Assembly: GCA_902574995.1 (NCBI GenBank)
Contig: CACGPP010000004.1
Location: 50,461 to 114,460 of the forward strand
Source: an uncultured Alphaproteobacteria bacterium
GTDB lineage: Bacteria > Pseudomonadota > Alphaproteobacteria > HIMB59
Reading direction: 5' to 3'
Length of the DNA: 64,000 nucleotides
Shown here: one piece after another, positions 44,066-53,135 of the stretch
Layout of the letters: every line of letters begins with the position of its first letter
Numbering within the stretch: position 1 is the first letter of the stretch
Notes under the pieces: generated by a model
What the model was told of the DNA's origin: nothing
The model's database searches: none
The model's input: the letters and a program-made list of their open reading frames with translations, nothing else
Position numbers and translations under genes: made by a program

Positions 44066-45103
44066 ATGGATCTAATACAGAGACTCAATGAAGGACCTAT
44101 TTTGTGTGCAGAAGGCTATCTTTTTGCGATGGAGAGAAGAGGATATTTACAGGCAGGAACTTACGTTCCTGAGGTTGTTCTTGATAATCCTGAAGTAGTA
44201 ACTCAACTTCATAGAGAGTTTATTAGAGCTGGTAGTGATGTTGTTCAAGCATTTACTTATTACGGTCACAGAGAAAAGTTGCGTTTGATTGGAAAGGAAG
44301 AATTATTAGAACCTCTTCAAAAAAATGCATTAGAAATTGCAAAAAATGCTGCAGCTGAATTTCCCCAGTTAGATTTAATGATAGCTGGTAATGTAGCTAA
44401 TACTAATATTTATGACCCTGATGACAAACAATCTCACATTGATTGTCAAAAAATGTTTGAAGAACAAATAGCTTGGGCAAAAGAAGCTAATGTTGATTTT
44501 GTTATTGCTGAAACAATTAATTGGACTGAAGAAGCTAAATTAGCATTAAAGGAAATTAAAAATGCAGGTTTAATAGCTGTCGTAAATCTTGCTATACCTA
44601 AAGGTGACAAAACAAGAGAAGGCCATAGTGCTGCAGAGGCCTGTAAAATTTTGGAAGACCATGGTGCTGATGTAGTTGGCCTTAATTGTTATCGTGGTCC
44701 TGAAATGACAATGAAACTGCTGCCAAGCATTAGAGAAAAAGTTTCATGCCATGTGGCTGCATTACCTGTTCCATATAGAACAACTGAAGAATTCCCAACA
44801 CACATGTATATAGAGGATCCAAATTGTAATTGTTTAGATGGTAATGTTTCTCATATTGCTCTTGATGGATTAACATGTAACAGGTTTGAAATGGCTGAAT
44901 TCACCAAACAATGTATGGACATCAATGTAAATTTTATTGGTATTTGTTGCGGTGCCGACCCTCATCATGTAAGAGAAATGGCAGTTGCTATGGGTAGAAA
45001 ACCAATTTCTTATAAATATTACCCTGATATGAGCAAACATTTTTCTCATGGCACAGAAAGCAGTCTTAAGGACATTAACAAAACTAACGAATGGCTTAAA
45101 TAA
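44066..45103 (+). CDS. bhmT: Betaine-homocysteine methyltransferase-like protein
   Basis: 345-residue zinc methyltransferase of the homocysteine S-methyltransferase family. Zinc cysteines are in GLNCYRG and IGICCGADPHHVR; the substrate-binding entry EGYLFAMERRGYLQAG is typical of Bhmt. It would move a methyl group from glycine betaine to homocysteine, giving methionine and dimethylglycine, which the neighbouring DMGDH-like enzyme could use. A strong AGGAGGT precedes the ATG. A TATAAT sequence lies at 44033-44038. In Candidatus Pelagibacter ubique bhmT is reported to be preceded by SAM riboswitches; I see no such element in the 122-base upstream gap. Confidence 0.9.
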   Translation: MDLIQRLNEGPILCAEGYLFAMERRGYLQAGTYVPEVVLDNPEVVTQLHREFIRAGSDVVQAFTYYGHREKLRLIGKEELLEPLQKNALEIAKNAAAEFPQLDLMIAGNVANTNIYDPDDKQSHIDCQKMFEEQIAWAKEANVDFVIAETINWTEEAKLALKEIKNAGLIAVVNLAIPKGDKTREGHSAAEACKILEDHGADVVGLNCYRGPEMTMKLLPSIREKVSCHVAALPVPYRTTEEFPTHMYIEDPNCNCLDGNVSHIALDGLTCNRFEMAEFTKQCMDINVNFIGICCGADPHHVREMAVAMGRKPISYKYYPDMSKHFSHGTESSLKDINKTNEWLK

Positions 45104-45133
45104 TTAATAAGACTTATAAAAAATAAATTTTAG

Positions 45134-45865
45134 ATGAGTATATGGGGAAAACTTTTAGCTGGGACTTTTGGTTTTGCTCTTGGGGGGCCAATCGGAGCTA
45201 TGTTAGGTGTAATAGCGGGTCACAGTGTTGATCGTATTCGAAACCAAAAATCCGACTCTAATATAGCCTATAATTCACCACAAGAAATTATAACGATAGG
45301 TATAATTATTTTAGCAGCTAAACTGGCTAAAGCAGATGGTCAAGTTACAACTGATGAAATAAGCGCCTTTAAAGAAAAATTTAAAATACCACCTGATTTT
45401 CAAAGCGATGTTAGTAAAATATTTAATGAAGCTAAAAAAAACTCTGATGACTATCATCAATATGCTCAACAAATAGGAATGCTATTTCGTGGACAGCCTC
45501 AAGTTTTGGAGCAGATTTTAAACTTACTTTTTTATATCGCAGAGGCTGATGGTGAAATCAGTGACTCAGAGATAGTATTTATTCAAAATTGTTCTGATTA
45601 TTTTGGACTAAATAAAGCTCAATATGAAAGTATAAAAACTATGTGGCTGGATAAACAAATTGATCCATACAAAATTTTAGGAGTTGAGAAAAGTTCTTCT
45701 GATGGTGATATTAGAAAGAGATGGATACAGCTAAGCAAAGAGTTACACCCTGACCAATTAAGAGCACAGGGTGTTCCTCAAGAATTAATCATTAAATCTG
45801 AAGACAGACTATCCGAGATAAATCAAGCCTACGATAAAATAAAAAGTATTCGCAAAATCAATTAA
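45134..45865 (+). CDS. djlA: DjlA-like co-chaperone (TerB + DnaJ domain)
   Basis: 243-residue protein. The N-terminus ([20 protein letters not shown]) is a Gly-rich hydrophobic anchor as in DjlA. A TerB-like helical domain follows (about 50-165), then a C-terminal J domain (about 170-243; [19 protein letters not shown]) with the HPD motif in ELHPDQL. It stimulates DnaK at the membrane. Its stop shares TTAA with the convergent cspA gene. Confidence 0.9.
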   Translation: MSIWGKLLAGTFGFALGGPIGAMLGVIAGHSVDRIRNQKSDSNIAYNSPQEIITIGIIILAAKLAKADGQVTTDEISAFKEKFKIPPDFQSDVSKIFNEAKKNSDDYHQYAQQIGMLFRGQPQVLEQILNLLFYIAEADGEISDSEIVFIQNCSDYFGLNKAQYESIKTMWLDKQIDPYKILGVEKSSSDGDIRKRWIQLSKELHPDQLRAQGVPQELIIKSEDRLSEINQAYDKIKSIRKIN

Positions 45866-46065
45866 ACTTTTTTTAACTGATCTGCTTTGGATTTGCCTTT
45901 GTCTTCAACAACTTCAAATTCGACTTTGTCGCCTTCATCGAGGCGGTCTAAACCTGCTTGTTGAACAGCTGTGATGTGGACAAAGATATCTTTATCTTCT
46001 CCATCAGGGGCAATAAACCCATATCCTTTTTTTGGGTTAAACCATTTCACTGTTCCTGTAGCCAT
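45862..46065 (-). CDS. cspA: Cold-shock-domain RNA-binding protein
   Basis: 67-residue CspA-type protein. RNP1 is [10 protein letters not shown] and RNP2 is DIFVHITAV, on a standard five-strand OB fold. It binds single-stranded RNA or DNA and melts structure. It is preceded by a 143-base gap (46066-46208), long for this genome, which may hold its promoter and 5' leader; I see no other gene there. Shine-Dalgarno AAAGGAC just before ATG. Confidence 0.97.
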   Translation of the reverse strand: MATGTVKWFNPKKGYGFIAPDGEDKDIFVHITAVQQAGLDRLDEGDKVEFEVVEDKGKSKADQLKKV

Positions 46066-46208
46066 TTATAGTCCTTTCTTAATCTTAAGTAGTAAATATT
46101 TAGCGTATCCAAACATAGTTAAAAATTTTATGAGATTTTTTAATTAGTATTCAAATAATAAGCCTAAATATTGGTAAACTTTTTATAGCAATTTTTCTAA
46201 ATTTAAAG

Positions 46209-47000
46209 TTAAAAATGGTAAACCGGGCCGCTACCTTTACCAATTTTATACAAACTTCCTTTAATTATGGCTCTTTTTATATAATTTCTTGATTTTTTGA
46301 CAGAATTTAAAATATCTTCACCTAAAGCTAAATTCGAAGCAATTGCTGACGATAAAGTACACCCAGTTCCATGTGTGTTTTTACTTTTAATGATACTAGA
46401 CTCAAAAAAGTGAATTTTTTTATTTTTTTTTATAAATAGACAGTCGAATATTTTTCCATTTTTAATTAAACCTTTGATCAGTATATTCTTAGCGCCAATT
46501 TTTTCTAAAATTTGAATTGCATTAATCATATCATCTTTACTATTAATCTTGGTATTTGTAAGAATTTCTGCCTCCTTCAAATTAGGAGTAATTATCATAG
46601 ATTTTGTTATAAGGTTTTTAGTTAAACTTGATATAGCGCTTTTCTTTAAGAGTAAATAACCAGATGTTGACACCATAACAGGGTCTAAAACAACTTTAGA
46701 TATTTTATAGTTGTCAATAAATTTTGAAATTTCTTGAATAATTTTTTTATCACTTAACATACCAATCTTTATTGAGTCTGGTTTAATATCACTACACGTA
46801 GTATTAAGTTGTTCTCTTATGAAATTTGGGGTTGTATTAAAAATACTTTTGACCTCTTGAGTATTTTGTGCAGTTAAAGCAGTAATTACAGACATCGCAT
46901 AACATTTAAAGTATGTTATAGTTTTGATGTCAGCTTGGATACCTGCCCCTCCTGATGAGTCAGATCCTGCAATTGTTAATACAGTTTTATATCTTTTCAT
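46209..47000 (-). CDS. thiD: Hydroxymethylpyrimidine (phosphate) kinase
   Basis: 263-residue ribokinase-fold enzyme that phosphorylates HMP and HMP-P to HMP-PP for thiamin synthesis. Motifs: TIAGSDSSGGAGIQADIKT at the N-terminus, VLDPVMVSTSGYLLL, and the anion hole NTHGTGCTLSSAIAS. Last gene of the thiV-thiM-thiE-thiD unit, overlapping thiE by 14 bases. Confidence 0.95.
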   Translation of the reverse strand: MKRYKTVLTIAGSDSSGGAGIQADIKTITYFKCYAMSVITALTAQNTQEVKSIFNTTPNFIREQLNTTCSDIKPDSIKIGMLSDKKIIQEISKFIDNYKISKVVLDPVMVSTSGYLLLKKSAISSLTKNLITKSMIITPNLKEAEILTNTKINSKDDMINAIQILEKIGAKNILIKGLIKNGKIFDCLFIKKNKKIHFFESSIIKSKNTHGTGCTLSSAIASNLALGEDILNSVKKSRNYIKRAIIKGSLYKIGKGSGPVYHF

Positions 47001-47610
47001 AACTTGAAATAATTTTACTTACATCCATACAATTCTTTTTAATATTACCTTTTAATAAAGAGGATATCATAGCAACGCCATGGATTTTTAGTTTAAGTAT
47101 ACTATTTACATCACTAATATTAATACCTCCTATTGCTATTAAAGGAATTTTTGTAGCTTTAGCACAAATTTTAAGCCCGCTTAAACCAAAATAATTTTTC
47201 ATTTCTTTTTTTGTATTAGACGAGAAGGCTGAAACACCTATGTAGTCAACTCCCTTTAGTTTTTTTACATTTATAAATTCATTTTTATTACTTGCTGAAA
47301 CTCCTATTATAGATTTTCTTCCCAATATTTTTCTAGCTTGATTATAGGGTAAATCATCCATACCAACATGCGCACCATGAGCATTTATAGATTTTGCAAT
47401 ATCCACACGATCATTGACAATGAGAGTTTTTTTAAATTTAACACAATCTTTTTTTAAATCTTTTCCTAAGTTGTATAAATCAATTGTTTTTAAATTTTTA
47501 AACCTTAATTGAATACAATCGACCTTACTCTCAAATATTATTTTCAAATAATTATCCAACTTACTTAATGGTGTAAGTTTATCGTCAGTAACAAAACAAA
47601 ATTTAAACAC
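46987..47610 (-). CDS. thiE: Thiamin-phosphate synthase
   Basis: 207-residue TIM-barrel enzyme joining HMP-PP and THZ-P to thiamin phosphate. Motifs: VDCIQLRFKN (first strand), LIVNDRVDIAKSINAHGAHVG, VGVSAFSSNTKKE and IPLIAIGGINISDV. Slightly divergent but complete. Overlaps thiM by 8 and thiD by 14 bases, so the three enzymes are translated together. Confidence 0.92.
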   Translation of the reverse strand: MFKFCFVTDDKLTPLSKLDNYLKIIFESKVDCIQLRFKNLKTIDLYNLGKDLKKDCVKFKKTLIVNDRVDIAKSINAHGAHVGMDDLPYNQARKILGRKSIIGVSASNKNEFINVKKLKGVDYIGVSAFSSNTKKEMKNYFGLSGLKICAKATKIPLIAIGGINISDVNSILKLKIHGVAMISSLLKGNIKKNCMDVSKIISSYEKI

Positions 47611-48400
47611 TAGTAATCTTTAAATTATCTAAAATTTCTTTTTCTGTAATATTATTTAATTTGTTCAAGAAATTTACTTGAAAATCTCCTGGCCCCTCTG
47701 ACTTTGATGCTGCGAGTTCTCCTGCGATTGAAAAAATAGCCGCTGAGCTTATCGCAGATTTATATAAACTTTCACCTACAGCAGCAAATGCTCCTACTAT
47801 GCACGATAAAGAGCAACCGATAGCTGTAACCTTCGTCATTACACTTGATCCATTTGAAATTTTAGTGACATTGTCTTCATAAATAATGAAGTCGTCTCTA
47901 CCGGTTATAAATACAACACAATTATTCTCATTAGATAAAATTTTTCCAGACTCAATAGCTGCGTGACTTTCAATTGATGAGTCAACTCCCTTAGAAGATA
48001 TTTTATTTTGATCTACTAGTGATTGAATTTCAGATGCGTTTCCTCTGATAATTAATTTTTTAGAGCTTTTAATAATGTCAAGAGAAGTTTGTGTTCTTAA
48101 CTTACTCGCACCTGAACCCACAGGGTCTAATATGATTGGTTTTTCTTGTTCAACATAATATTTAGAAGCCTCTAAAAAGCTAGGCCTCCAATTATCGTCT
48201 AACGTTCCAATATTATTAACAAGACAAGACGATATAGCAGCTATTTCTTTAAGTTCATTTGTTGCATGAGACATCAAAGGAGATGCTCCGATAGAGAGAA
48301 GAATATTAGCGCTTATGTTCATTGCCACGTAATTTGTAATACAATGTACAAGCGCTCCTTTATCTCTTAAGTTTTTTAAATCATTATAAATATGTTCCAT
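47603..48400 (-). CDS. thiM: Hydroxyethylthiazole kinase
   Basis: 265-residue kinase that salvages the thiazole moiety. Motifs: LVHCITNYVAMNISANILLS, PIILDPVGSGASKLR, IIRGNASEI and KVTAIGCSLSCIVGAF (the GC-rich ATP/anion loop). Its presence means exogenous thiazole can be used. It overlaps the transporter stop by one base. Confidence 0.95.
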   Translation of the reverse strand: MEHIYNDLKNLRDKGALVHCITNYVAMNISANILLSIGASPLMSHATNELKEIAAISSCLVNNIGTLDDNWRPSFLEASKYYVEQEKPIILDPVGSGASKLRTQTSLDIIKSSKKLIIRGNASEIQSLVDQNKISSKGVDSSIESHAAIESGKILSNENNCVVFITGRDDFIIYEDNVTKISNGSSVMTKVTAIGCSLSCIVGAFAAVGESLYKSAISSAAIFSIAGELAASKSEGPGDFQVNFLNKLNNITEKEILDNLKITSV

Positions 48401-49785
48401 TATATACCTTTCCTTTTCATCAAAAGTGTCAATATTGTTGAAAATAGAATTGGCACTAAAAATGATGAGAATAATTTATAGTTATTAATAAATGTGAAAT
48501 TAATATTTAGAAAATCGCTCATTATATTTTTGCTGAATGAGGGATCAGGAAATATTAATACTCCTAGTAGTAAGCTCAAAAAAGAAATTATGTATATTTG
48601 TTTAGTAGTGATATTAAAACCAAATAATCCCAACAAAAAAGGTAAAACTAAGCAACAACAAATTAAATCAGCAATTAAGAAGACGTATAAGACATTGTAG
48701 CCTTGCGAGGATAGTATGAAAACTGCCACCAAGAAAACAATAATAAAGTATAAGTTTGAAGAGGATTTTAAGGAGTAACTTGTACTTATGGAGACAATCT
48801 GAGAATTTATAGCATTTATTAATGTATCAATACTACTCAATACAAGAGAAGCAGCTAATATTACAAAAATGTATTTTATAAATGAAGTCTCGAGTAAACC
48901 GAAAAGTTTCACAAATGTTAAATCAGGATCATCCATTGCGTAAAGTGAGATTGAAACTAGTCCAGAGTATCCAATGAAATAAACAATTATAAATATAATT
49001 AAAGCAGATATAACTAAGCCAATACTAAGCGTTTTATTATCTTTAGCAGCATAAATTCTTTGCCAATTACCATGGTGAAAAAGATTGGTAAATGTAACTG
49101 CTAGTAAAAAAGTCAAACCTGTTATCCATAGGAATTGATTATTAAAATCAAATAAATGTGCATTTTCGATCATAAATGAAGAGTTATCTGAAAAGTCTTG
49201 GAATGGAATTTTAAAAACTAAAAACAAACAAATTCCTATAATGAATATGAATTGAATTAAATCGGTAAATATTGTTGCCGACAATCCTCCAATTAGAACG
49301 TACGATAAAGCAATTAATATAATTATCATTGAAGAAATCCAATAAGGTGTATCATTTAAAAAATTAAAGAACTTTGAGATAGCTGTAATTTCAGCTATCA
49401 AGAAAACTGTCATATAAACTAACGAAACTATTATAACAAAATGGGATAAGTTCTTACCAAACCGATTTTCGATACAATCGTGAAAGCCTGTTGAGTTTGG
49501 AAAAACCTTTCTTACATATTTTCCTATAAAGATGAATAAAACTAAAGGCATCGCAGCTCCAAGAGCATAACCAATCACATTACCCATTCCACCCCAAGTA
49601 GCTGCTGCGGCAGGCGAAAATATTATCCAAAAACCCAATGCAGAAGATACAAAAGAAGATATTGAAAAAAATAAGTTATATTTATTTTTAATAACAAATT
49701 TATCATCTGATAATTCATTTTTTTTCAAAAAAAAGAATGACGCAGTAAAAATTAATCCAAATAAAATTAAAAAAAGAATTTCCAT
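48400..49785 (-). CDS. thiV: Sodium:solute symporter, probable HMP transporter (ThiV)
   Basis: 461-residue SSS-family membrane protein with about 13 hydrophobic helices. The first segment is followed by FWIIFSPAAAATWGGMGNVI and a VLSSIDTLINAINSQI helix near residue 317, typical of SSS sodium sites. In SAR11 a TPP-riboswitch-controlled SSS protein, ThiV, is proposed to import the pyrimidine precursor HMP. Here it is first in the thiMED unit and directly under a TPP riboswitch, which fits. Substrate is inferred from that context. Confidence 0.87.
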   Translation of the reverse strand: MEILFLILFGLIFTASFFFLKKNELSDDKFVIKNKYNLFFSISSFVSSALGFWIIFSPAAAATWGGMGNVIGYALGAAMPLVLFIFIGKYVRKVFPNSTGFHDCIENRFGKNLSHFVIIVSLVYMTVFLIAEITAISKFFNFLNDTPYWISSMIIILIALSYVLIGGLSATIFTDLIQFIFIIGICLFLVFKIPFQDFSDNSSFMIENAHLFDFNNQFLWITGLTFLLAVTFTNLFHHGNWQRIYAAKDNKTLSIGLVISALIIFIIVYFIGYSGLVSISLYAMDDPDLTFVKLFGLLETSFIKYIFVILAASLVLSSIDTLINAINSQIVSISTSYSLKSSSNLYFIIVFLVAVFILSSQGYNVLYVFLIADLICCCLVLPFLLGLFGFNITTKQIYIISFLSLLLGVLIFPDPSFSKNIMSDFLNINFTFINNYKLFSSFLVPILFSTILTLLMKRKGI

Positions 49786-49810
49786 CTAATTTGCTCTTGT
49801 TTTAAAAGTA

Positions 49811-49897
49811 TTTAAGGGAAACTTCCTACGCCAGAATTACCTGGATCAGGTTCGAGGGTTAAGTATTACCTTTCTCAGCCTTTCAGCACCCCTTAAA
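49811..49897 (-). promoter_or_regulatory. TPP riboswitch (THI element)
   Basis: On the minus strand the conserved parts occur in order: GGGGTGCTGAAAGGCTGAGA, then ACCCT, GAACCTGATCC and GCGTAGG. The closing stem pairs TTTAAGGG (49890-49897) with CCCTTAAA (49811-49818). It ends 25 bases before the thiV start and has no strong downstream terminator, so it may act on translation. It controls thiV-thiM-thiE-thiD. Confidence 0.95.
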
Positions 49898-49971
49898 GGT
49901 CCATATTATCAAACTAACTAAAATAAATCAATTATCTTTACTAAAAACTAATTTAATATTAAAAACATCAC

Positions 49972-51462
49972 ATGAAAATAATTGAAAACTTCTCTGACTC
50001 TAAATTAATATCTAGTAATTCAGAAGACTTCATAAAATTATATAAACCTAGTACGGGTGAGGAATATGCGCATGTTCCAAAAACAACAAAAGATGAGTTT
50101 GAAAAAATTATCAATAAAATGAAATTAGCACAACCTTTATGGGCTAATACACCCATTACAAAAAGAAGTGAAATTTTATTTAAATTTAAAAATTTAATTG
50201 AAAAAAATTTTGATTTAATAGCAAAAATAATATCTGAAGAACATGGCAAAGTTTTTTCTGATGCTAAAGGATCTTTGCAGAGAGGTCTTGAAGTAGTTGA
50301 CTTTGCATGCGGTATTCCTCATTTATTGAAAGGAAATCACTCAATTAACGTTGGAACAAACGTAGATTTGTTTGATATTAAGCAGCCTTTGGGAATTTGT
50401 GCTGGTATTACACCATTTAATTTCCCAGCTATGGTTCCAATGTGGATGTTTCCATTATCTATAGCATGTGGAAATGCCTTTATGCTAAAACCTTCTGAGA
50501 AAGTTCCTCAATGCTCTTTAAAACTTGCAGAGTTAATGAGTGAAGCTGGTCTACCTGATAACGTCCTCACAGTCGTAAATGGCGATAAAAATATTGTAGA
50601 TCTTATACTTCAGTGTGAAGATATTTCTTCAGTAAGTTTTGTTGGCTCAACACCTGTTGCAAAGTACATTTACACCGAATGTTCAAAAACAAATAAAAGA
50701 GTTCAAGCTCTTGGTGGTGCTAAAAACCATATGCTTATAATGGAAGACGCGAATTTAGAGGATGCAGTTAATGGACTAATTGGAGCAGCTTTTGGATCTG
50801 CTGGTGAACGTTGTATGGCAACATCAGTTGCTATGCCTGTTGGAAATATTCAAAAACCATTTATGGATTTGCTAAAGGAGAAGGCAACTAAAATCAAAGT
50901 TGGGGAGTCTTTAGACCCACAAAGTGAAATGGGACCTCTCATTACAAAGGAACACAAACAAAAAGTTCTATCATATATTGAAAAAGGTGTTCAAGAGGGT
51001 GCGAAATTAGAGTTAGATGGAAGAGAAATTAGTCTTCAAGGTTATGAAAATGGTAATTTTGTTGGTCCTACAATATTTAATAATGTTACTGATGGTATGA
51101 CTATATACAAAGAAGAGATTTTTGGCCCTGTTTTATCTGTCCTTAATATGAATAATTTTGAAGAGGCTATAAAACTGATTAATAAACATCAGTTTGGCAA
51201 TGGCACTTCTATTTATACATCAAGTGGTTCATTAGCGAGAAATTTTATGAAAAATGTCCAAATAGGGATGGTTGGGATAAACATTCCTATTCCAGTTCCA
51301 ATGTCTTTTTACACTTTTGGTGGCTGGAAAGGTTCAATATTTGGTGGTCATGGAATGCACGGAGAAGAAGGGATTAATTTTTATACCAAACGTAAGACAA
51401 TAACATCGAGATGGCCAGATGATGTCGCAGGGGCTTCACTCAACATGCCAACTATGAAATAA
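49972..51462 (+). CDS. mmsA: Methylmalonate-semialdehyde dehydrogenase (CoA-acylating)
   Basis: 496-residue ALDH-superfamily enzyme. The catalytic cysteine is in GSAGERCMATSVA, with the MmsA-typical ICAGITPFNFPAMVPMWMFP and GGAKNHMLIMEDAN. It oxidises methylmalonate or malonate semialdehyde to propionyl- or acetyl-CoA with NAD and CoA in valine, pyrimidine or inositol breakdown. Full length. Followed 6 bases later by the DUF1476 gene. Substrate between the two semialdehydes cannot be told. Confidence 0.94.
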   Translation: MKIIENFSDSKLISSNSEDFIKLYKPSTGEEYAHVPKTTKDEFEKIINKMKLAQPLWANTPITKRSEILFKFKNLIEKNFDLIAKIISEEHGKVFSDAKGSLQRGLEVVDFACGIPHLLKGNHSINVGTNVDLFDIKQPLGICAGITPFNFPAMVPMWMFPLSIACGNAFMLKPSEKVPQCSLKLAELMSEAGLPDNVLTVVNGDKNIVDLILQCEDISSVSFVGSTPVAKYIYTECSKTNKRVQALGGAKNHMLIMEDANLEDAVNGLIGAAFGSAGERCMATSVAMPVGNIQKPFMDLLKEKATKIKVGESLDPQSEMGPLITKEHKQKVLSYIEKGVQEGAKLELDGREISLQGYENGNFVGPTIFNNVTDGMTIYKEEIFGPVLSVLNMNNFEEAIKLINKHQFGNGTSIYTSSGSLARNFMKNVQIGMVGINIPIPVPMSFYTFGGWKGSIFGGHGMHGEEGINFYTKRKTITSRWPDDVAGASLNMPTMK

Positions 51463-51468
51463 TGAATT

Positions 51469-51750
51469 ATGGACAAATTTAAAGACAGACAAAAAGCCTT
51501 TGAAGCAGAGCAAAGCCAAAAAGAGCAAACAGAATTTGAAAAAAGAAATTCAAGAAACAAAATCTTTGCTCAATATATTTTAGATGATATCGGACAATCC
51601 GATAATTCAGAATTACTGAGAGAAATAATATTATCTGATCTTGAGGAACCAGGAGATGAAGACATAATACGTAAAGCCTTAGATGTATTAGCTCACAACA
51701 ATGGTAGTCTGACTAGAGAAGATCTAGTAAAAAAACTCTCAGAAATATAA
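51469..51750 (+). CDS. F1-ATPase inhibitor zeta-type protein (DUF1476)
   Basis: 93-residue helical protein of the alphaproteobacterial DUF1476 family. It opens MDKFKDRQKAFEAEQSQKEQ and has LRE-IILSDLEEPGDEDIIRKA, both family hallmarks. In Paracoccus the zeta subunit inhibits ATP hydrolysis by F1 through its N-terminal segment. Other members are simply annotated DUF1476. Its stop lies one base from that of gloA on the other strand. Confidence 0.88.
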   Translation: MDKFKDRQKAFEAEQSQKEQTEFEKRNSRNKIFAQYILDDIGQSDNSELLREIILSDLEEPGDEDIIRKALDVLAHNNGSLTREDLVKKLSEI

Positions 51751-51751
51751 T

Positions 51752-52192
51752 CTACCAAGACCCATTATTTTGCATACTGGCCCAAGGCTCTTTTATTTCA
51801 AGGCTATCACCTTTTTGAAGTAACTCTATTGATATGCCGTCTGGTGATTTTATGAATGCCATATATCCATCTCTAGGAGGCCTGTTTATCACAACATCCT
51901 TTTTAATCAGATTTTCACAAACTTGATAAATATTATCTACTCTAAAAGCTAGATGACCAAAATTTCTGCCACCTTTGTATTCTTCTTTGTCCCAATTGTA
52001 AGTTAATTCTAAAAGAGGTTTCTTTTTACTATCAGCAGTGTCTTTATCATCAGGAGCACAAAGAAAAATTAGAGTAAATCGACCCTTTTCACTCTCTTTT
52101 CTCGAGTATTCAATTAGTCCTAATTTATTACAATAAAAGTCAAGTGATTGCTCAATATCACTTACTCGAACCATTGTGTGCAAATATTCCAT
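51752..52192 (-). CDS. gloA: Lactoylglutathione lyase (glyoxalase I)
   Basis: 146-residue VOC-fold enzyme that converts the methylglyoxal-glutathione adduct to S-lactoylglutathione. All four metal ligands can be placed: His5 (YLHTMVRV), Glu62 (LLELTYN), His80 (FGHLAFRV) and Glu123 (SIELLQ). Opening and spacing match GloA. Confidence 0.92.
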   Translation of the reverse strand: MEYLHTMVRVSDIEQSLDFYCNKLGLIEYSRKESEKGRFTLIFLCAPDDKDTADSKKKPLLELTYNWDKEEYKGGRNFGHLAFRVDNIYQVCENLIKKDVVINRPPRDGYMAFIKSPDGISIELLQKGDSLEIKEPWASMQNNGSW

Positions 52193-52234
52193 TAAGATTA
52201 AATATCAAAAAATTTTAAATCTGTCTAAAAATTT

Positions 52235-53107
52235 CTAAAATTGCTTATTGCTTCCAAGGACTATTTTTTTTCGAAGGACAGTTTCACGATAAAAAATATA
52301 TCCGACTGAAAGTAAAATTAATGGACCTCCTAGTAGCACCTCTTTCGAGAGAAACTCACCAAAAAAAATATAACCGATGACAAATGCCCAAACAACAGAA
52401 GTGAAGTCTAAAGGAGCAAGAACAGAGGCTTCTGCTAATTGAAAAGATTTTGTAAGACAAAATTGAGCAGTAAACCCTAAAAAACCCGAAGCAATTAGAA
52501 AAACTAAGTCTAAATTATTTGGCCATATCCAATCATCACTATAGAAAAATAAACTTGAAACTGTTCCAAATAAAGTAAAGGCCCATACTGTTAAAATATT
52601 ATTATTAGTTATTAATATTTTTTTTAGAATTATCACTGCCATTGACAAAAAAATACTAGCTAAAAGTGGTAAAACAGAATAGTTGTTTAATAAATTCACG
52701 TCCGGTTTCAAAATAATTACTACTCCTATAAAACCAATAATAATTGCAATTACCCTCCTATATCCAATTTTTTCACCCAGAAAAAAAATTGATAATATAG
52801 ATATAAAAAAAACAGATGAAAAACTGATTGTTTGCATTTCGATCAGCGGAACATATCTAAGAGATATGAAGAAAAGACTCATAGCTGAAATTCCTACTAA
52901 ACCTCTAAAAAAATGAAGTTTATAATTGTTAATAGAAGATATTTTTAGATTTAAATAATAAATGACAACTATCAATGGAATAAGAGCAAATAGATTTCTG
53001 AAAAAAACTACCTCAAATAATGGTAAGTTGTCGCCTGTTGCTTTTATACATACGCTCATTAAAACAAAAAAAAGGACGGACAAAGACTTGTAGATAAATG
53101 CTGACAT
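52235..53107 (-). CDS. DMT-superfamily (EamA) permease
   Basis: 290-residue membrane protein with ten hydrophobic helices in two EamA repeats. Typical pieces are SVCIKATGDNLPLFEVVFFR early, FFLGEKIGYRRVIAIIIGF at the end of repeat one and GYIFFGEFLSKEVLLGGPLI at the end of repeat two. Such proteins export or import metabolites such as amino acids; the substrate is unknown. It diverges from the amidotransferase gene at 53136. Confidence 0.9.
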   Translation of the reverse strand: MSAFIYKSLSVLFFVLMSVCIKATGDNLPLFEVVFFRNLFALIPLIVVIYYLNLKISSINNYKLHFFRGLVGISAMSLFFISLRYVPLIEMQTISFSSVFFISILSIFFLGEKIGYRRVIAIIIGFIGVVIILKPDVNLLNNYSVLPLLASIFLSMAVIILKKILITNNNILTVWAFTLFGTVSSLFFYSDDWIWPNNLDLVFLIASGFLGFTAQFCLTKSFQLAEASVLAPLDFTSVVWAFVIGYIFFGEFLSKEVLLGGPLILLSVGYIFYRETVLRKKIVLGSNKQF

Positions 53108-53135
53108 GTGGTTAATCTAAATATATTAAATATGA

